Assembly: GCA_002395865.1 (NCBI GenBank)
Contig: DGVE01000225.1
Coordinates: 1 to 15,851 of the forward strand
Length of the DNA stretch: 15,851 bases
Origin: Lachnospiraceae bacterium UBA4292
GTDB lineage: Bacteria > Bacillota > Clostridia > Lachnospirales > Lachnospiraceae
Direction of reading: 5' to 3'
Position numbers and translations under genes: made by a program. The notes beneath the pieces were generated by a model. The model was not told the origin of the DNA, did not search any database, and worked only from the letters and a program-made list of their open reading frames with translations. This document shows positions 1 to 7,490 of the stretch, piece after piece; the first letter of the stretch is position 1, and every line of letters begins with the position of its first letter.

Positions 1-6
1 TCGGGT

Positions 7-2634
7 TTAACTGAGCTCCGGCCCTTTTACCGTATCATCATCTTTTAACAGCTGCTGAGTATTGTCCGCATTCATGACCTTTTTCTTCTCCTGGTCATAC
101 CGGTACTCCAGGCTGTTACCCGCATCGCTTACCATAGTATCCAGGTACATCTTTTTCTGTCTGTCATCCATTCTCTTAACGGCATTTACCATGCTGATGA
201 AGGCGGGATCCCTCTTTATCTGCGCGGCGCGCTGCTTGATCAGCTCCTCGTCATGCTTCTTATCAGCCCCCGTGACCACCATCTCCTTAAAGGGATGCTC
301 CGGGTTCTTCTCCCTTGCGATCTGACGTACTGCCAGTATTTGTGCCATCGCGTTCCTGATCTCGGAATTGCCTGCGTGGGACAGCTTTTTGCTCAGCTTG
401 CTCACATAATTGCCCACGGTCATCGGAGCATAGGTGGTAGGCGATATATAATCATCGCTTGAGCTGTTGACCTCCCTTGCGCGGTTGATGTTGTTGCAGA
501 GCTTCGTATAATCCGCTGCAGGCATCAGCTGCTTAAGAACGCGCATGGTGTTGTCGAATCTGATCGCACCCGTTTCGGTCGAGCGAACGCCCTTCTTGTC
601 CTCTATATACTTGAGCATCTTCTGCGTAAGGTTATAGTTGACGCTCCCCTCGGGAACCTCTCCTTTCGCAAGCCTGCGCTTGTATGCTGCGAGCTCCGTC
701 ATCATCTCGTCGAACTCGCCATGGTTCTTGGATCTCTTTATTCCCAGATAATTCTTTCCGGTACCTGTGGCCTCCATGGCGGCAAAGGCGTCGTCGATGA
801 CCTTCTTCCTCTCCTCCATATCAGAATTTGCGGAGGTCTTGTATCTGTTCTGGTAGTTATCCACCTCCCGGTTCAGCACATTGGGGTCGTTATCGCAGGC
901 CATCACGGGCAGCTTGACAGCTCCCTGTGCCTTTTCAAACATGCTGTTAATGATGGGGCCGAGCGTGGAAGCCAGATTCTTTACGGCATCCTTATCCTCC
1001 TGACTCATCAGAAGAGAGTTCTTATCGCCGTTTTCGGGCGCATCCTTACCCGCGAGAAGCTTATTGGCCGCATAGATATTCGCAATGAAGTATCCGGGAT
1101 CCTGTGTCTGCTGCATGAGCTCGTGCTTATTATCGTGGACGAACGCTCCGAAGGTGCCCTCATCGGGGCGGAGCTTGTGCTGCGGAAGGTTTTTCAGGGT
1201 ATCATTTATTTCCCTTGCCGTCTCCTTCTGCTTATTGAGTGAATCCTGCTCTATGGCACCCGCGTTCAGCTCGGGGTCACCCTTGAAATAAACCTTCTTC
1301 GGAAGATATGTCTGCTGTGATCCGAAATACATGCCCTTCGGGTAGAGTTCCGGGCCGGAATCGTCGGCATAGAGCTTGGCGCCGTTTAATTGCGTTTTAT
1401 ATTCGTCGTGAGGTATCAGCATGACATCCGATAGCTCCTGTCCGTTGATCTGGCCGTTTCTGACAAGATTCGGTGAACCGTTCCGATAAGCGCTGACAGT
1501 AGAATCCTGCGGCTCCCTTATACTGATCACTCCGTCTTCCGATACCGAAGAAGCGTTCGGAACACCGTCATAGACCTTGGTCTGCTGAGTCTTTCTCTGC
1601 TCATACTCCGGAGCCGGAATATCCTTGAGCCAAGTGAGCTGGATACCGTTCACTTCCCTTCCGGGACGGCAGATCACATGATTCTCAATGAGCTCATCTA
1701 CGGACATTGTCTGGGTCGTCTTATCGAGGGATCTTCTGGAATCCTCTATCCTTAACCGGTTTCCGTGCTTGCTGATACCTGTGACAGTCACATAATGACC
1801 GCTGATATTCAGGAGAACGGGGGACTTGTCCTTCTCGAGAGCATTTCTTACCATATCGCCCAGCTGCTTTTTGAGGGCCTGCTTGTATACCTTTCTGGCT
1901 TCCTCCCTCTGGCCTGCATACTGCGCATTATAACGGCGCTCTGCCTCCTTCTGCTCCCCTTCCGTCATAAAGTCCCAGGCGGTCTTGTCGAGAGGCTTCT
2001 GGCTCGAGAGATAAAAATTCTCCGGGAGAGCGTTGATAGTGACCTGATTGAGTGCGCTGTTCGGAAGGACCTCCTGCACCAGATCGGCGTTCTCATAAAC
2101 ACTGTTGGCCGTGTCCTGCTCCATAATTGAACGGCGGTTTGCACTCATCCCCCTCGCCTGCTCCATATTCATATCGGGACGCCACGCGCGGATCTCCTCC
2201 TGCGACAGATCTATTCCGCGTGACTTAAGGAGCAGGCTCATGCCCTGTGACCAGCAGCCGTTATTGCTCGTCTGAGGACCGGAATACTTGATATCGATTC
2301 CCGAAAAGCCCTTCTTGGTCGTGATCTCGGGCTTCGGAGGGTCCACTCTCTGGCCGATGTCTTTAAGAGCCTGCTTGTGGTATCTGTCCACCTTCCAGGC
2401 AGTGTTCAGCCTGGCCTTCATATACTTGTGGTCCGCTGCGGTAAGCGTGCCCTTATTCTGCTCATAGAAGCTCTGCAAAACGGCAAGATTACCGGTGTTT
2501 AGAATGTATTCGGGAACCTGCGGGCTCACAACACGCGTCTTTACATACAGTCCCGTCTTCGGATCCGGAAGTGAAGCGTATCCAAAAGGAAACGGATTAA
2601 CATCTTTTTTTGTATTTATACCTGGCTTCGGCAT
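7..2634 (-). CDS. Large cytosolic-looking protein with N-terminal papain-like cysteine peptidase domain
   Basis: I do not recognise this 875-residue protein as a whole, but residues about 110-300 look like a papain-fold peptidase. Gln121 lies six residues before Cys127 in QTSNNGCWS, the spacing of the papain oxyanion Gln and nucleophile Cys followed by Trp. His280 in SGHYVTVTG and Asp298 in RIEDSRR fit the remaining catalytic positions, with Asp in place of papain's Asn, as in C39- or C70-like peptidases. Residues 225-270 and roughly 480-875 are charged and helix-rich, with no domain I can name. There is no signal peptide and no membrane segment. The ATG at 2634 was chosen because GGAGG sits eight bases before it; a start 60 codons upstream would run through the intergenic region without such a site. 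No convincing promoter was found, so it may be co-transcribed with the GGDEF gene 157 bases upstream. The substrate is unknown; peptidase activity is inferred from the residues only. Confidence 0.8.
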   Translation of the reverse strand: MPKPGINTKKDVNPFPFGYASLPDPKTGLYVKTRVVSPQVPEYILNTGNLAVLQSFYEQNKGTLTAADHKYMKARLNTAWKVDRYHKQALKDIGQRVDPPKPEITTKKGFSGIDIKYSGPQTSNNGCWSQGMSLLLKSRGIDLSQEEIRAWRPDMNMEQARGMSANRRSIMEQDTANSVYENADLVQEVLPNSALNQVTINALPENFYLSSQKPLDKTAWDFMTEGEQKEAERRYNAQYAGQREEARKVYKQALKKQLGDMVRNALEKDKSPVLLNISGHYVTVTGISKHGNRLRIEDSRRSLDKTTQTMSVDELIENHVICRPGREVNGIQLTWLKDIPAPEYEQRKTQQTKVYDGVPNASSVSEDGVISIREPQDSTVSAYRNGSPNLVRNGQINGQELSDVMLIPHDEYKTQLNGAKLYADDSGPELYPKGMYFGSQQTYLPKKVYFKGDPELNAGAIEQDSLNKQKETAREINDTLKNLPQHKLRPDEGTFGAFVHDNKHELMQQTQDPGYFIANIYAANKLLAGKDAPENGDKNSLLMSQEDKDAVKNLASTLGPIINSMFEKAQGAVKLPVMACDNDPNVLNREVDNYQNRYKTSANSDMEERKKVIDDAFAAMEATGTGKNYLGIKRSKNHGEFDEMMTELAAYKRRLAKGEVPEGSVNYNLTQKMLKYIEDKKGVRSTETGAIRFDNTMRVLKQLMPAADYTKLCNNINRAREVNSSSDDYISPTTYAPMTVGNYVSKLSKKLSHAGNSEIRNAMAQILAVRQIAREKNPEHPFKEMVVTGADKKHDEELIKQRAAQIKRDPAFISMVNAVKRMDDRQKKMYLDTMVSDAGNSLEYRYDQEKKKVMNADNTQQLLKDDDTVKGPELS

Positions 2635-2692
2635 ATCCAACCTCCAAAATAGCAGGGCTCTGTCACCCTCTCGCGCGGAGTCTACCACGCTG

Positions 2693-2712
2693 TGTCCAAC
2701 AGATGTCCAACA
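2693..2712. repeat. Two 9-bp direct repeats, 11 bp apart, upstream of the peptidase gene
   Basis: TGTCCAACA occurs at 2693-2701 and again at 2704-2712 (TGTTGGACA on the coding strand). The 11-bp period is about one helical turn, the phasing expected if two protein monomers bind one DNA face. It lies 59-78 bases before the peptidase start. Regulatory function is inference; a chance repeat is possible. Confidence 0.35.
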
Positions 2713-2791
2713 TGGTAAAAAAACTTTAGACAGTGCTGCGTTCAAGATCTTTTGAAGCTCTAATTGAAAAATATACAGATGTTTTGTCCGA

Positions 2792-3871
2792 TCAGCCGCG
2801 GTATTTACTCTCACCCACCCTCTTATAGTAAGCGACCTTATCCTCGTACATCATTTCATCAGATGCCTTCAGCATTTCTTCAATGGACATGCTTCCGTCT
2901 GAAGAGAAGCTGTAGCCGATTGCGCAGCTGTACTTTGTCTCGGAAACGATCTTTCTGATGTGGTCTATGAGCTGTTCGATCTCCTTTTCGGAGGATCGGC
3001 GGCAGACAAGCAAAAACTCGTCGCCTCCCATGCGAAATGCTGACTGCTTCCCTTTCTTTGCCCTCATCAGACAATGTGAAATAGTCTTGAGCGCTTCATC
3101 TCCCGCCGTATGGCCATCGGTGTCATTGATGCGCTTCAGTCCGTTCATATCCACGGTAACGATACCCGTTATGGTTTTGGGATTATCATTGACAGCAGCA
3201 TAATACGACTGACGGTTCAAAAGTCCGGTAAGAGCGTCCTTGCTGGTGAGCTGAAGAATCGAAAAAACATAGTACACAAAAAGCGCGATCATTATGGTAG
3301 GGCAGAATATCTTCGAATAATCCTTGCCGAGAATGAACGGCAGAACCAGCCCCGACCCGAAGGCAAAAGCCATAAACAATATGGGTATTGTCTCAGACAT
3401 TTGCTTATTGCTGTACTTGAAAAAGCTGTATACCAAAAATATGCCGTAAAGCCCGACAGCAAAATAGGGCAGGTAACCAAGCGGGCCTCGCACTAAGGAA
3501 TTATCATCGCCGATGCTAAATACGATTCCGTTAAATATTGAGACGAAGTTCACAGCGGCAAATGCCAGCGCCGGAGCAAACACAAAGACTCTCTCCTTGT
3601 GCACAAGTGTATAAAGAATCATGGCCATGACAAGAGGCGTAGCACTGTATCTGACAGCAATTAATACTGTCCTCAGATCCCTATATTCATCCAGTTCATT
3701 CAGATAAAACTCTACGAAAACCACCTGTGAAAAAGCAAAGACAGCCGCTACCAGCGCCAGCATCCTGTTGATAGTCTTTTTTTCCAAAAAGAATGTGGTC
3801 TTTAGCAGGATCACAAAGGCGACCATAATAAGTATCAGCGACCAATTGTCCAGTATATATTCTTTAAACAT
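2792..3871 (-). CDS. Membrane-bound GGDEF diguanylate cyclase with seven predicted helices
   Basis: This is a 359-residue sensor-type diguanylate cyclase, the family that makes cyclic di-GMP from two GTP at the inner face of the membrane. Seven hydrophobic segments fill residues about 8-206. A GGDEF domain follows, starting at DALTGLLNR (212-220) with VDMNGLKRIND (240-250), TDGHTAGDEA (251-260) and an intact MGGDEF active loop (281-286). The C-terminal strand and helix (SCAIGYSF, then ASDEMMYEDK) are complete, so catalysis is likely. The product-inhibition I-site, RxxD five residues before the GGDEF motif, is absent: the aligned residues are KGKQ. The seven-helix N-terminus resembles 7TM/MASE-type sensory modules, but I cannot assign a ligand. 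The ATG at 3871 has a GAGGG about ten bases upstream, and a good promoter lies 55-83 bases before it. It is separated from the flotillin gene by a terminator, so it probably begins its own transcript. Confidence 0.92.
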   Translation of the reverse strand: MFKEYILDNWSLILIMVAFVILLKTTFFLEKKTINRMLALVAAVFAFSQVVFVEFYLNELDEYRDLRTVLIAVRYSATPLVMAMILYTLVHKERVFVFAPALAFAAVNFVSIFNGIVFSIGDDNSLVRGPLGYLPYFAVGLYGIFLVYSFFKYSNKQMSETIPILFMAFAFGSGLVLPFILGKDYSKIFCPTIMIALFVYYVFSILQLTSKDALTGLLNRQSYYAAVNDNPKTITGIVTVDMNGLKRINDTDGHTAGDEALKTISHCLMRAKKGKQSAFRMGGDEFLLVCRRSSEKEIEQLIDHIRKIVSETKYSCAIGYSFSSDGSMSIEEMLKASDEMMYEDKVAYYKRVGESKYRG

Positions 3872-3925
3872 CCTTATGCCCTCATTTACGGATAGCCCGA
3901 CTGCATCATATCAGCTTGAATGTTG

Positions 3926-3954
3926 ATTGTATCAGTTTTTGATACATATTTCAA
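3926..3954 (-). promoter_or_regulatory. Sigma-A-type promoter for the GGDEF gene
   Basis: On the minus strand TTGAAA (3949-3954) and TACAAT (3926-3931) are separated by exactly 17 bases. Each differs from the housekeeping consensus (TTGACA, TATAAT) at one position. It sits just downstream of the flotillin terminator and 55 bases before the GGDEF start codon, leaving a leader of about 45-50 bases. Confidence 0.75.
3929..3945. promoter_or_regulatory. Inverted repeat overlapping the GGDEF promoter, candidate operator
   Basis: GTATCA (3929-3934) and TGATAC (3940-3945) form a perfect 6-bp inverted repeat with a 5-base centre. It covers half of the -10 hexamer and most of the spacer, where a bound repressor would block RNA polymerase. 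The arms are short and no regulator gene is nearby, so operator function is inferred from position. Confidence 0.4.
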
Positions 3955-3983
3955 GTCTCCGGGGGATAAAGATAACAAAATGC

Positions 3984-4024
3984 AAAAACACCTCCGGGTA
4001 ACGCGTTACGCGTTCCGGAGGTGT
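3984..4024 (-). terminator. Intrinsic terminator of the flotillin gene
   Basis: On the minus strand ACACCTCCGG (4015-4024) pairs perfectly with CCGGAGGTGT (3988-3997). An inner stem AACGCG/CGCGTT (4009-4014 with 4000-4005) stacks inside with a two-base bulge and a three-base loop. A T run (3984-3988) follows at once. It lies 37 bases after the flotillin stop codon. Confidence 0.9.
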
Positions 4025-4060
4025 CTGACAGAATATATATCGGAACGAGCCCGCCCCGGA

Positions 4061-5662
4061 TTATACCTCTCTGTAGTCGGTCTTGGCATCATCAACCACA
4101 GTCGCGGCCTTTTCCTTCTCCTTCTCCTCGCCCTTGCCGTTGGCAAAGGTCTTGAACATCTTCGAAACATCCACACCGGTGGACTCCTTGATGCCGTCGG
4201 TCACCTGAGTAACTGTGGTCATGATATTGCCCGCAAGCTGTGAGGTGTCGCCTCCGAACATCTTGATGCTCTCGACATTCGAATATCCGCGACCGATAGC
4301 CTCCGCGATCTTGGGCAGCTGCTCGAAGTATACCTTCAAGGTATCGAGCTCCATCTGCTGACGAGCCGCGTCGCCGTACTCCTTCATAGCCTCAGCCTTC
4401 TTCAGGATACCTGCAGCCTCTGCCTCTGCCTTGGCCTGGATAGCCTCAGCCTCCGCACGGCCTCTTGCCTCTATGGCAGCAGCCTCTGCAAGACCTGCAG
4501 CCTTGATAGCCTCAGCCTCCTGAACCTTAGCGAACTTCTCAGCCTCCGCAGTCGCACGCTTCGCCTCTGCCTCCTTCTCAGCTTCGAACTTCTCTGCCTC
4601 TGCCTTCTTCTGGCGCTCGTACAGATCGGCCTCTGCCTTCTTCTGGCGCTCATACTGAGCCGCATCTGCCTTCTGCTGTGCAGCGTACTTGTCTGCATCG
4701 GCCTGCTTCTTGATATTTGCCTCGAGAGTCTTCTCCTGGATGGCTACCTCACGCTCCTTGAGCTCAAGCTCCTTCTCCTGACGTGCAAGGTTTGCATTTG
4801 CGGTAGTGATCTCGATAGACTTTCTCTGCTCCTCCTCCTGGATCTTGTAAGCAGCGTCTGCCTCTGCCTGCTTGATGTCGGAATTCTTCTTGAGCTCCGC
4901 CTTCTTTATAGCCAGATCGTTCTGCTTAACCGCGATCTCAGCGTCCGATGCCACCTTCGCGTCGTTAGCCTCTCTTGCAGCTATCGCCTGAGCGATCTCA
5001 ACTTCCTTGTCTGCGTTTGCCTTCGCAATGGCAGCGTCCTTCTTGATCTGTGAAATGTTATCGATACCGAGATCCTCGATCACGTGATTTGCGTCCGAGA
5101 AGCGCTGTACATTGAATGATACAAGCTCCAGACCCATCTTCTGAAGGTCGGGGATGACATTTTCCGAAACTCTCTCAACGAAGGCCTTGCGGTCGCCGAT
5201 GAGGTCTCTGAGCTTCATCGTACAGATGATCTCACGGATGTTACCTTCGAGAACCTCTGAAACGATGCGTCCGATATCGTCCGGTGTCTTGTTAAGGAAG
5301 TTCTGGGCAGCGATCTGAACCATCGCTATCTCCGAGCTCACCTTTACATTGACTGCGGAGTCTACGAAGATATTGATGCAGTCTGCTGTGGGAACAGCGT
5401 CGCCTGTCTTGATATCAAGCGGTATCAGCTTAAGAGAGAGCTTATCTAATCTCTCGAGGAATGGCATCTTGATGCCTGCCCGACCGATGAGTATCTTCGA
5501 CTTCTTTCGAAGACCGGAGATGATAAATGCTGTGTCCGGCGGCGCCTTCACATATCCTATAAGGATAAAAAACAGGAATAAAACAACTACGACAGCTATC
5601 GGAATAGCTATCCTTAAGATGTCGCCCACATCCTGTGATGCGGAAAGAAGCAACATTCTCAT
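4061..5662 (-). CDS. floT: Flotillin-like SPFH/band 7 membrane scaffold protein
   Basis: This 533-residue protein has the flotillin (YuaG/FloT) layout: one hydrophobic anchor at residues about 15-36, an SPFH/band 7 domain at about 37-200 (GYVKAPPDTAFIISG, then MPFLERLDKLSLKLIPLDIK), then a very long Ala/Glu/Lys coiled coil at about 205-425, and a C-terminal region (EYGDAARQQMELDTLKVYFEQLP) typical of the family. Bacterial flotillins oligomerise in the membrane, organise lipid microdomains and affect signalling, secretion and fluidity. Length is close to the usual 500 or so residues. Residues 326-369 hold four 11-residue repeats. The tail (510-520) is a charged Lys/Glu patch. The ATG at 5662 follows AGGAAGG by seven bases; a second ATG two codons later is too far from that site. 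The gene is flanked by its own promoter and terminator, and no NfeD partner is visible on either side. Confidence 0.95.
   Translation of the reverse strand: MRMLLLSASQDVGDILRIAIPIAVVVVLFLFFILIGYVKAPPDTAFIISGLRKKSKILIGRAGIKMPFLERLDKLSLKLIPLDIKTGDAVPTADCINIFVDSAVNVKVSSEIAMVQIAAQNFLNKTPDDIGRIVSEVLEGNIREIICTMKLRDLIGDRKAFVERVSENVIPDLQKMGLELVSFNVQRFSDANHVIEDLGIDNISQIKKDAAIAKANADKEVEIAQAIAAREANDAKVASDAEIAVKQNDLAIKKAELKKNSDIKQAEADAAYKIQEEEQRKSIEITTANANLARQEKELELKEREVAIQEKTLEANIKKQADADKYAAQQKADAAQYERQKKAEADLYERQKKAEAEKFEAEKEAEAKRATAEAEKFAKVQEAEAIKAAGLAEAAAIEARGRAEAEAIQAKAEAEAAGILKKAEAMKEYGDAARQQMELDTLKVYFEQLPKIAEAIGRGYSNVESIKMFGGDTSQLAGNIMTTVTQVTDGIKESTGVDVSKMFKTFANGKGEEKEKEKAATVVDDAKTDYREV
4596..4651. 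repeat. 33-bp-period repeat inside the flotillin coiled coil
   Basis: A 23-base stretch at 4596-4618 recurs identically at 4629-4651, a period of 33 bases or 11 codons. It encodes successive copies of ERQKKAEA. More diverged copies extend the pattern on both sides at the protein level. The DNA identity suggests recent internal duplication or slippage. Confidence 0.7.
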
Positions 5663-5724
5663 GACATTACCTTCCTTTCTCTGGACTAATGTCCATTTGC
5701 TTTATCAATTGTGTTGATGTGCGT

Positions 5725-5733
5725 ATTATATCA
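5725..5733 (-). promoter_or_regulatory. Extended -10 promoter for the flotillin gene
   Basis: On the minus strand TGATATAAT contains a perfect TATAAT hexamer (5725-5730) preceded by the TGn extension (5731-5733). The region 17 bases upstream reads AAGATT, a poor -35, which extended -10 promoters tolerate. It lies 63 bases before the flotillin start codon and downstream of pyrD. Confidence 0.6.
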
Positions 5734-5766
5734 ACTCATAGGAAAATAATCTTAAACAGCACAATA

Positions 5767-5788
5767 ACAAAATCTTAACAAAATCTTA
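5767..5788. repeat. Tandem 11-bp repeat over the pyrD stop codon
   Basis: ACAAAATCTTA occurs twice without a gap, at 5767-5777 and 5778-5788. The second copy contains the pyrD stop codon (TAA, 5786-5788). It encodes nothing beyond the stop and does not form a hairpin. No intrinsic terminator is seen between pyrD and the flotillin gene. Confidence 0.6.
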
Positions 5789-6694
5789 CCGCACGGCACC
5801 TATCAGCTCGTTTATATCCTTCACGCCCTGTCTGATCATATACTCCTCTATGCCCTGCGCGACCCTGACGGCAGTGAAGGGATCCGCGAAGTTCGCGGTG
5901 CCCACAGCCACCGCCGTGGCTCCCGCGAGTATGAATTCGAGCGCGTCCTCGGCGCAGGTGATGCCGCCCATGCCTATGATGGGAAGCTTCACCGCCTGCG
6001 CGACCTGGTAAACCATCCGCACCGCAACCGGTCTTATCGCGGGTCCCGAAAGACCTCCCGTCTTGTTCGCCAGAGCAAATGTCCTGCGATTTATGTCTAT
6101 CTTCATACCGGTGATGGTATTTATAAGAGATACTGCGTCGGCTCCCGCATCCTCAACTGCCCTCGCCATCTCCGTGATATCCGTTACGTTCGGAGAGAGC
6201 TTCATGATCACCGGCTGCTTCGCGTATTTTTTTACTTCTTTTGTTATATCATAGGCTGCCTCGGGCTTCTGTCCGAAGGCTATGCCGCCCTCCTTCACAT
6301 TCGGGCAGGATATGTTTATCTCGAGAAGGTCGACCGGCTGATCTGCGAGACGCTTTACCACATCCACATACTCCTCGGTGCTGTGTCCGCAGACATTTAC
6401 TATGATCTTAGTATCGAAATTTTTTAAGAAAGGTATATCCCTCTCGCAGAACACGTCGATACCGGGGTTCTGAAGTCCGATGGCGTTTAACATGCCCGAA
6501 GGCGTCTCGGCTATGCGGGGCACGGGATTGCCCGCCCACGGAACGCTCGCCACGCCCTTCGTAGTAACCGCACCCAGCTTCTCAAGATCCGTGAACTCCA
6601 CGAACTCCATGCCGGAGCCGAAGGTGCCGGAGCACACAGTCACGGGATTTTTGAGGGTGACGCCTGCAATATTTACCGATGTATTTATACTCAT
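5786..6694 (-). CDS. pyrD: Dihydroorotate dehydrogenase, class 1B catalytic subunit
   Basis: PyrD oxidises dihydroorotate to orotate in de novo pyrimidine synthesis using FMN; the class 1B enzyme passes electrons through PyrK to NAD. At 302 residues it has the usual length. Visible motifs are CSGTFGSG (21-28), VTTKG (43-47) with the FMN-site lysine, NISCPNVKEGG (127-137) carrying the class 1 catalytic-base cysteine Cys130, and the C-terminal phosphate-binding GMGGI and GATAVAVGTA segments. The ATG at 6694 has AGGGGG eight bases upstream, so it is preferred over an in-frame GTG at 6703 that would lie within that site. It begins 12 bases after pyrK stops, fixing the two subunits as one translational unit. 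Confidence in the function is high because the partner subunit is adjacent. Confidence 0.97.
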   Translation of the reverse strand: MSINTSVNIAGVTLKNPVTVCSGTFGSGMEFVEFTDLEKLGAVTTKGVASVPWAGNPVPRIAETPSGMLNAIGLQNPGIDVFCERDIPFLKNFDTKIIVNVCGHSTEEYVDVVKRLADQPVDLLEINISCPNVKEGGIAFGQKPEAAYDITKEVKKYAKQPVIMKLSPNVTDITEMARAVEDAGADAVSLINTITGMKIDINRRTFALANKTGGLSGPAIRPVAVRMVYQVAQAVKLPIIGMGGITCAEDALEFILAGATAVAVGTANFADPFTAVRVAQGIEEYMIRQGVKDINELIGAVR

Positions 6695-6706
6695 TCGCTC
6701 CACCCC

Positions 6707-7489
6707 CTAAATAACTATATCTTTCGCGTTGAACACAGGCCCGTCCGCGCAGACTCTCTTGTTGTTCACCTGAGAATGCCCGTCCTTTTCCGTGCTGTTG
6801 CATACGCATGCGAGGCACGCGCCTATTCCGCACGCCATCCTCTGCTCCATGGATACGTAGCAGGTGATGCCCTTCTCCTCCGAATATGCCTTAAGCGCTC
6901 TGAGCATCGGCGCGGGGCCGCAGGAGTAGATGACATCGGCACTGAGCCTGTTCGCGTTTATCGCGTCGATGACCGTTCCCTTCACGCCTGTGCTGCCGTC
7001 CTCCGTGGCTATATAGACCGTTCCGAACTGCTCGAACTCATCCTTCAGGAAGCACTCGTTTCTGTAACCGAGGACTATCTGGATATTCTCGCGTCTCATT
7101 CCGCGCCTGCTAAGAGCCGCCGCGGTCTCAAGAAGGGGCGGGACACCTATTCCTCCGCCTATTATCATAGCCTTTTTGTCCGAAAGGAAGAAGCCCGTGC
7201 CCAGAGGGCCGAACACCCTGACGCTGTCCCCTGCCGCAAGGCGAGAGAATTCATCCGTTCCGTAGCCTGCCACTCTGTATACAAGCCTTATGGTGCCTGC
7301 CTGGCGGTTTATCCTGCACAGACTGATGGGTCTAGGCAGAAGGTGCGCCGCGTCCTTTGAATAGACCGCAACAAACTGTCCGCAGCCGGCCTCGGCGGCT
7401 ATCTGCGGAGCCTTTATCGTAAGATCGAATATTCCGGGGCAGAGGCACACCTGCGAGATGACCTCCCCCATTTCCTGAAATTTAGCCAT
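6707..7489 (-). CDS. pyrK: Dihydroorotate dehydrogenase electron-transfer subunit (FAD, 2Fe-2S)
   Basis: PyrK is the ferredoxin-reductase-like partner of PyrD; it moves electrons from the FMN of PyrD through a 2Fe-2S cluster and FAD to NAD. The 260 residues show RPISLCRI (53-60) for FAD binding, GGGIGVPPLLETA (111-123) for the nucleotide, and the C-terminal cluster motif CGIGACLACVC (220-230) with a distal Cys247 before ADGPVF, giving the four ligands Cys220, 225, 228 and 247. The ATG at 7489 follows the hisB stop by a single base, and its ribosome site (AAGGG) lies inside the end of hisB, so translation is probably coupled. A later in-frame Met at residue 7 has a GGA only three bases away and was not chosen. 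Confidence 0.96.
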   Translation of the reverse strand: MAKFQEMGEVISQVCLCPGIFDLTIKAPQIAAEAGCGQFVAVYSKDAAHLLPRPISLCRINRQAGTIRLVYRVAGYGTDEFSRLAAGDSVRVFGPLGTGFFLSDKKAMIIGGGIGVPPLLETAAALSRRGMRRENIQIVLGYRNECFLKDEFEQFGTVYIATEDGSTGVKGTVIDAINANRLSADVIYSCGPAPMLRALKAYSEEKGITCYVSMEQRMACGIGACLACVCNSTEKDGHSQVNNKRVCADGPVFNAKDIVI

Positions 7490-7490
7490 A

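Noticed and set aside
721..1242. Long plus-strand open frame opposite the papain-like gene
   Set aside because: It is a mirror of the minus-strand gene with no ribosome site and no family-like sequence; the minus-strand protein is clearly coding.
2720..2760. A weak TTCAA/TTGAA hairpin followed some 20 bases later by seven T on the minus strand, after the GGDEF gene
   Set aside because: The stem is only five AT-rich pairs and is far from the T run, so it is not a credible intrinsic terminator.
5682..5695. TGGAC-ATTA-GTCCA hairpin in the flotillin leader
   Set aside because: A five-pair stem with a four-base loop is common by chance and lies outside the ribosome-binding site; no riboswitch-like structure surrounds it.
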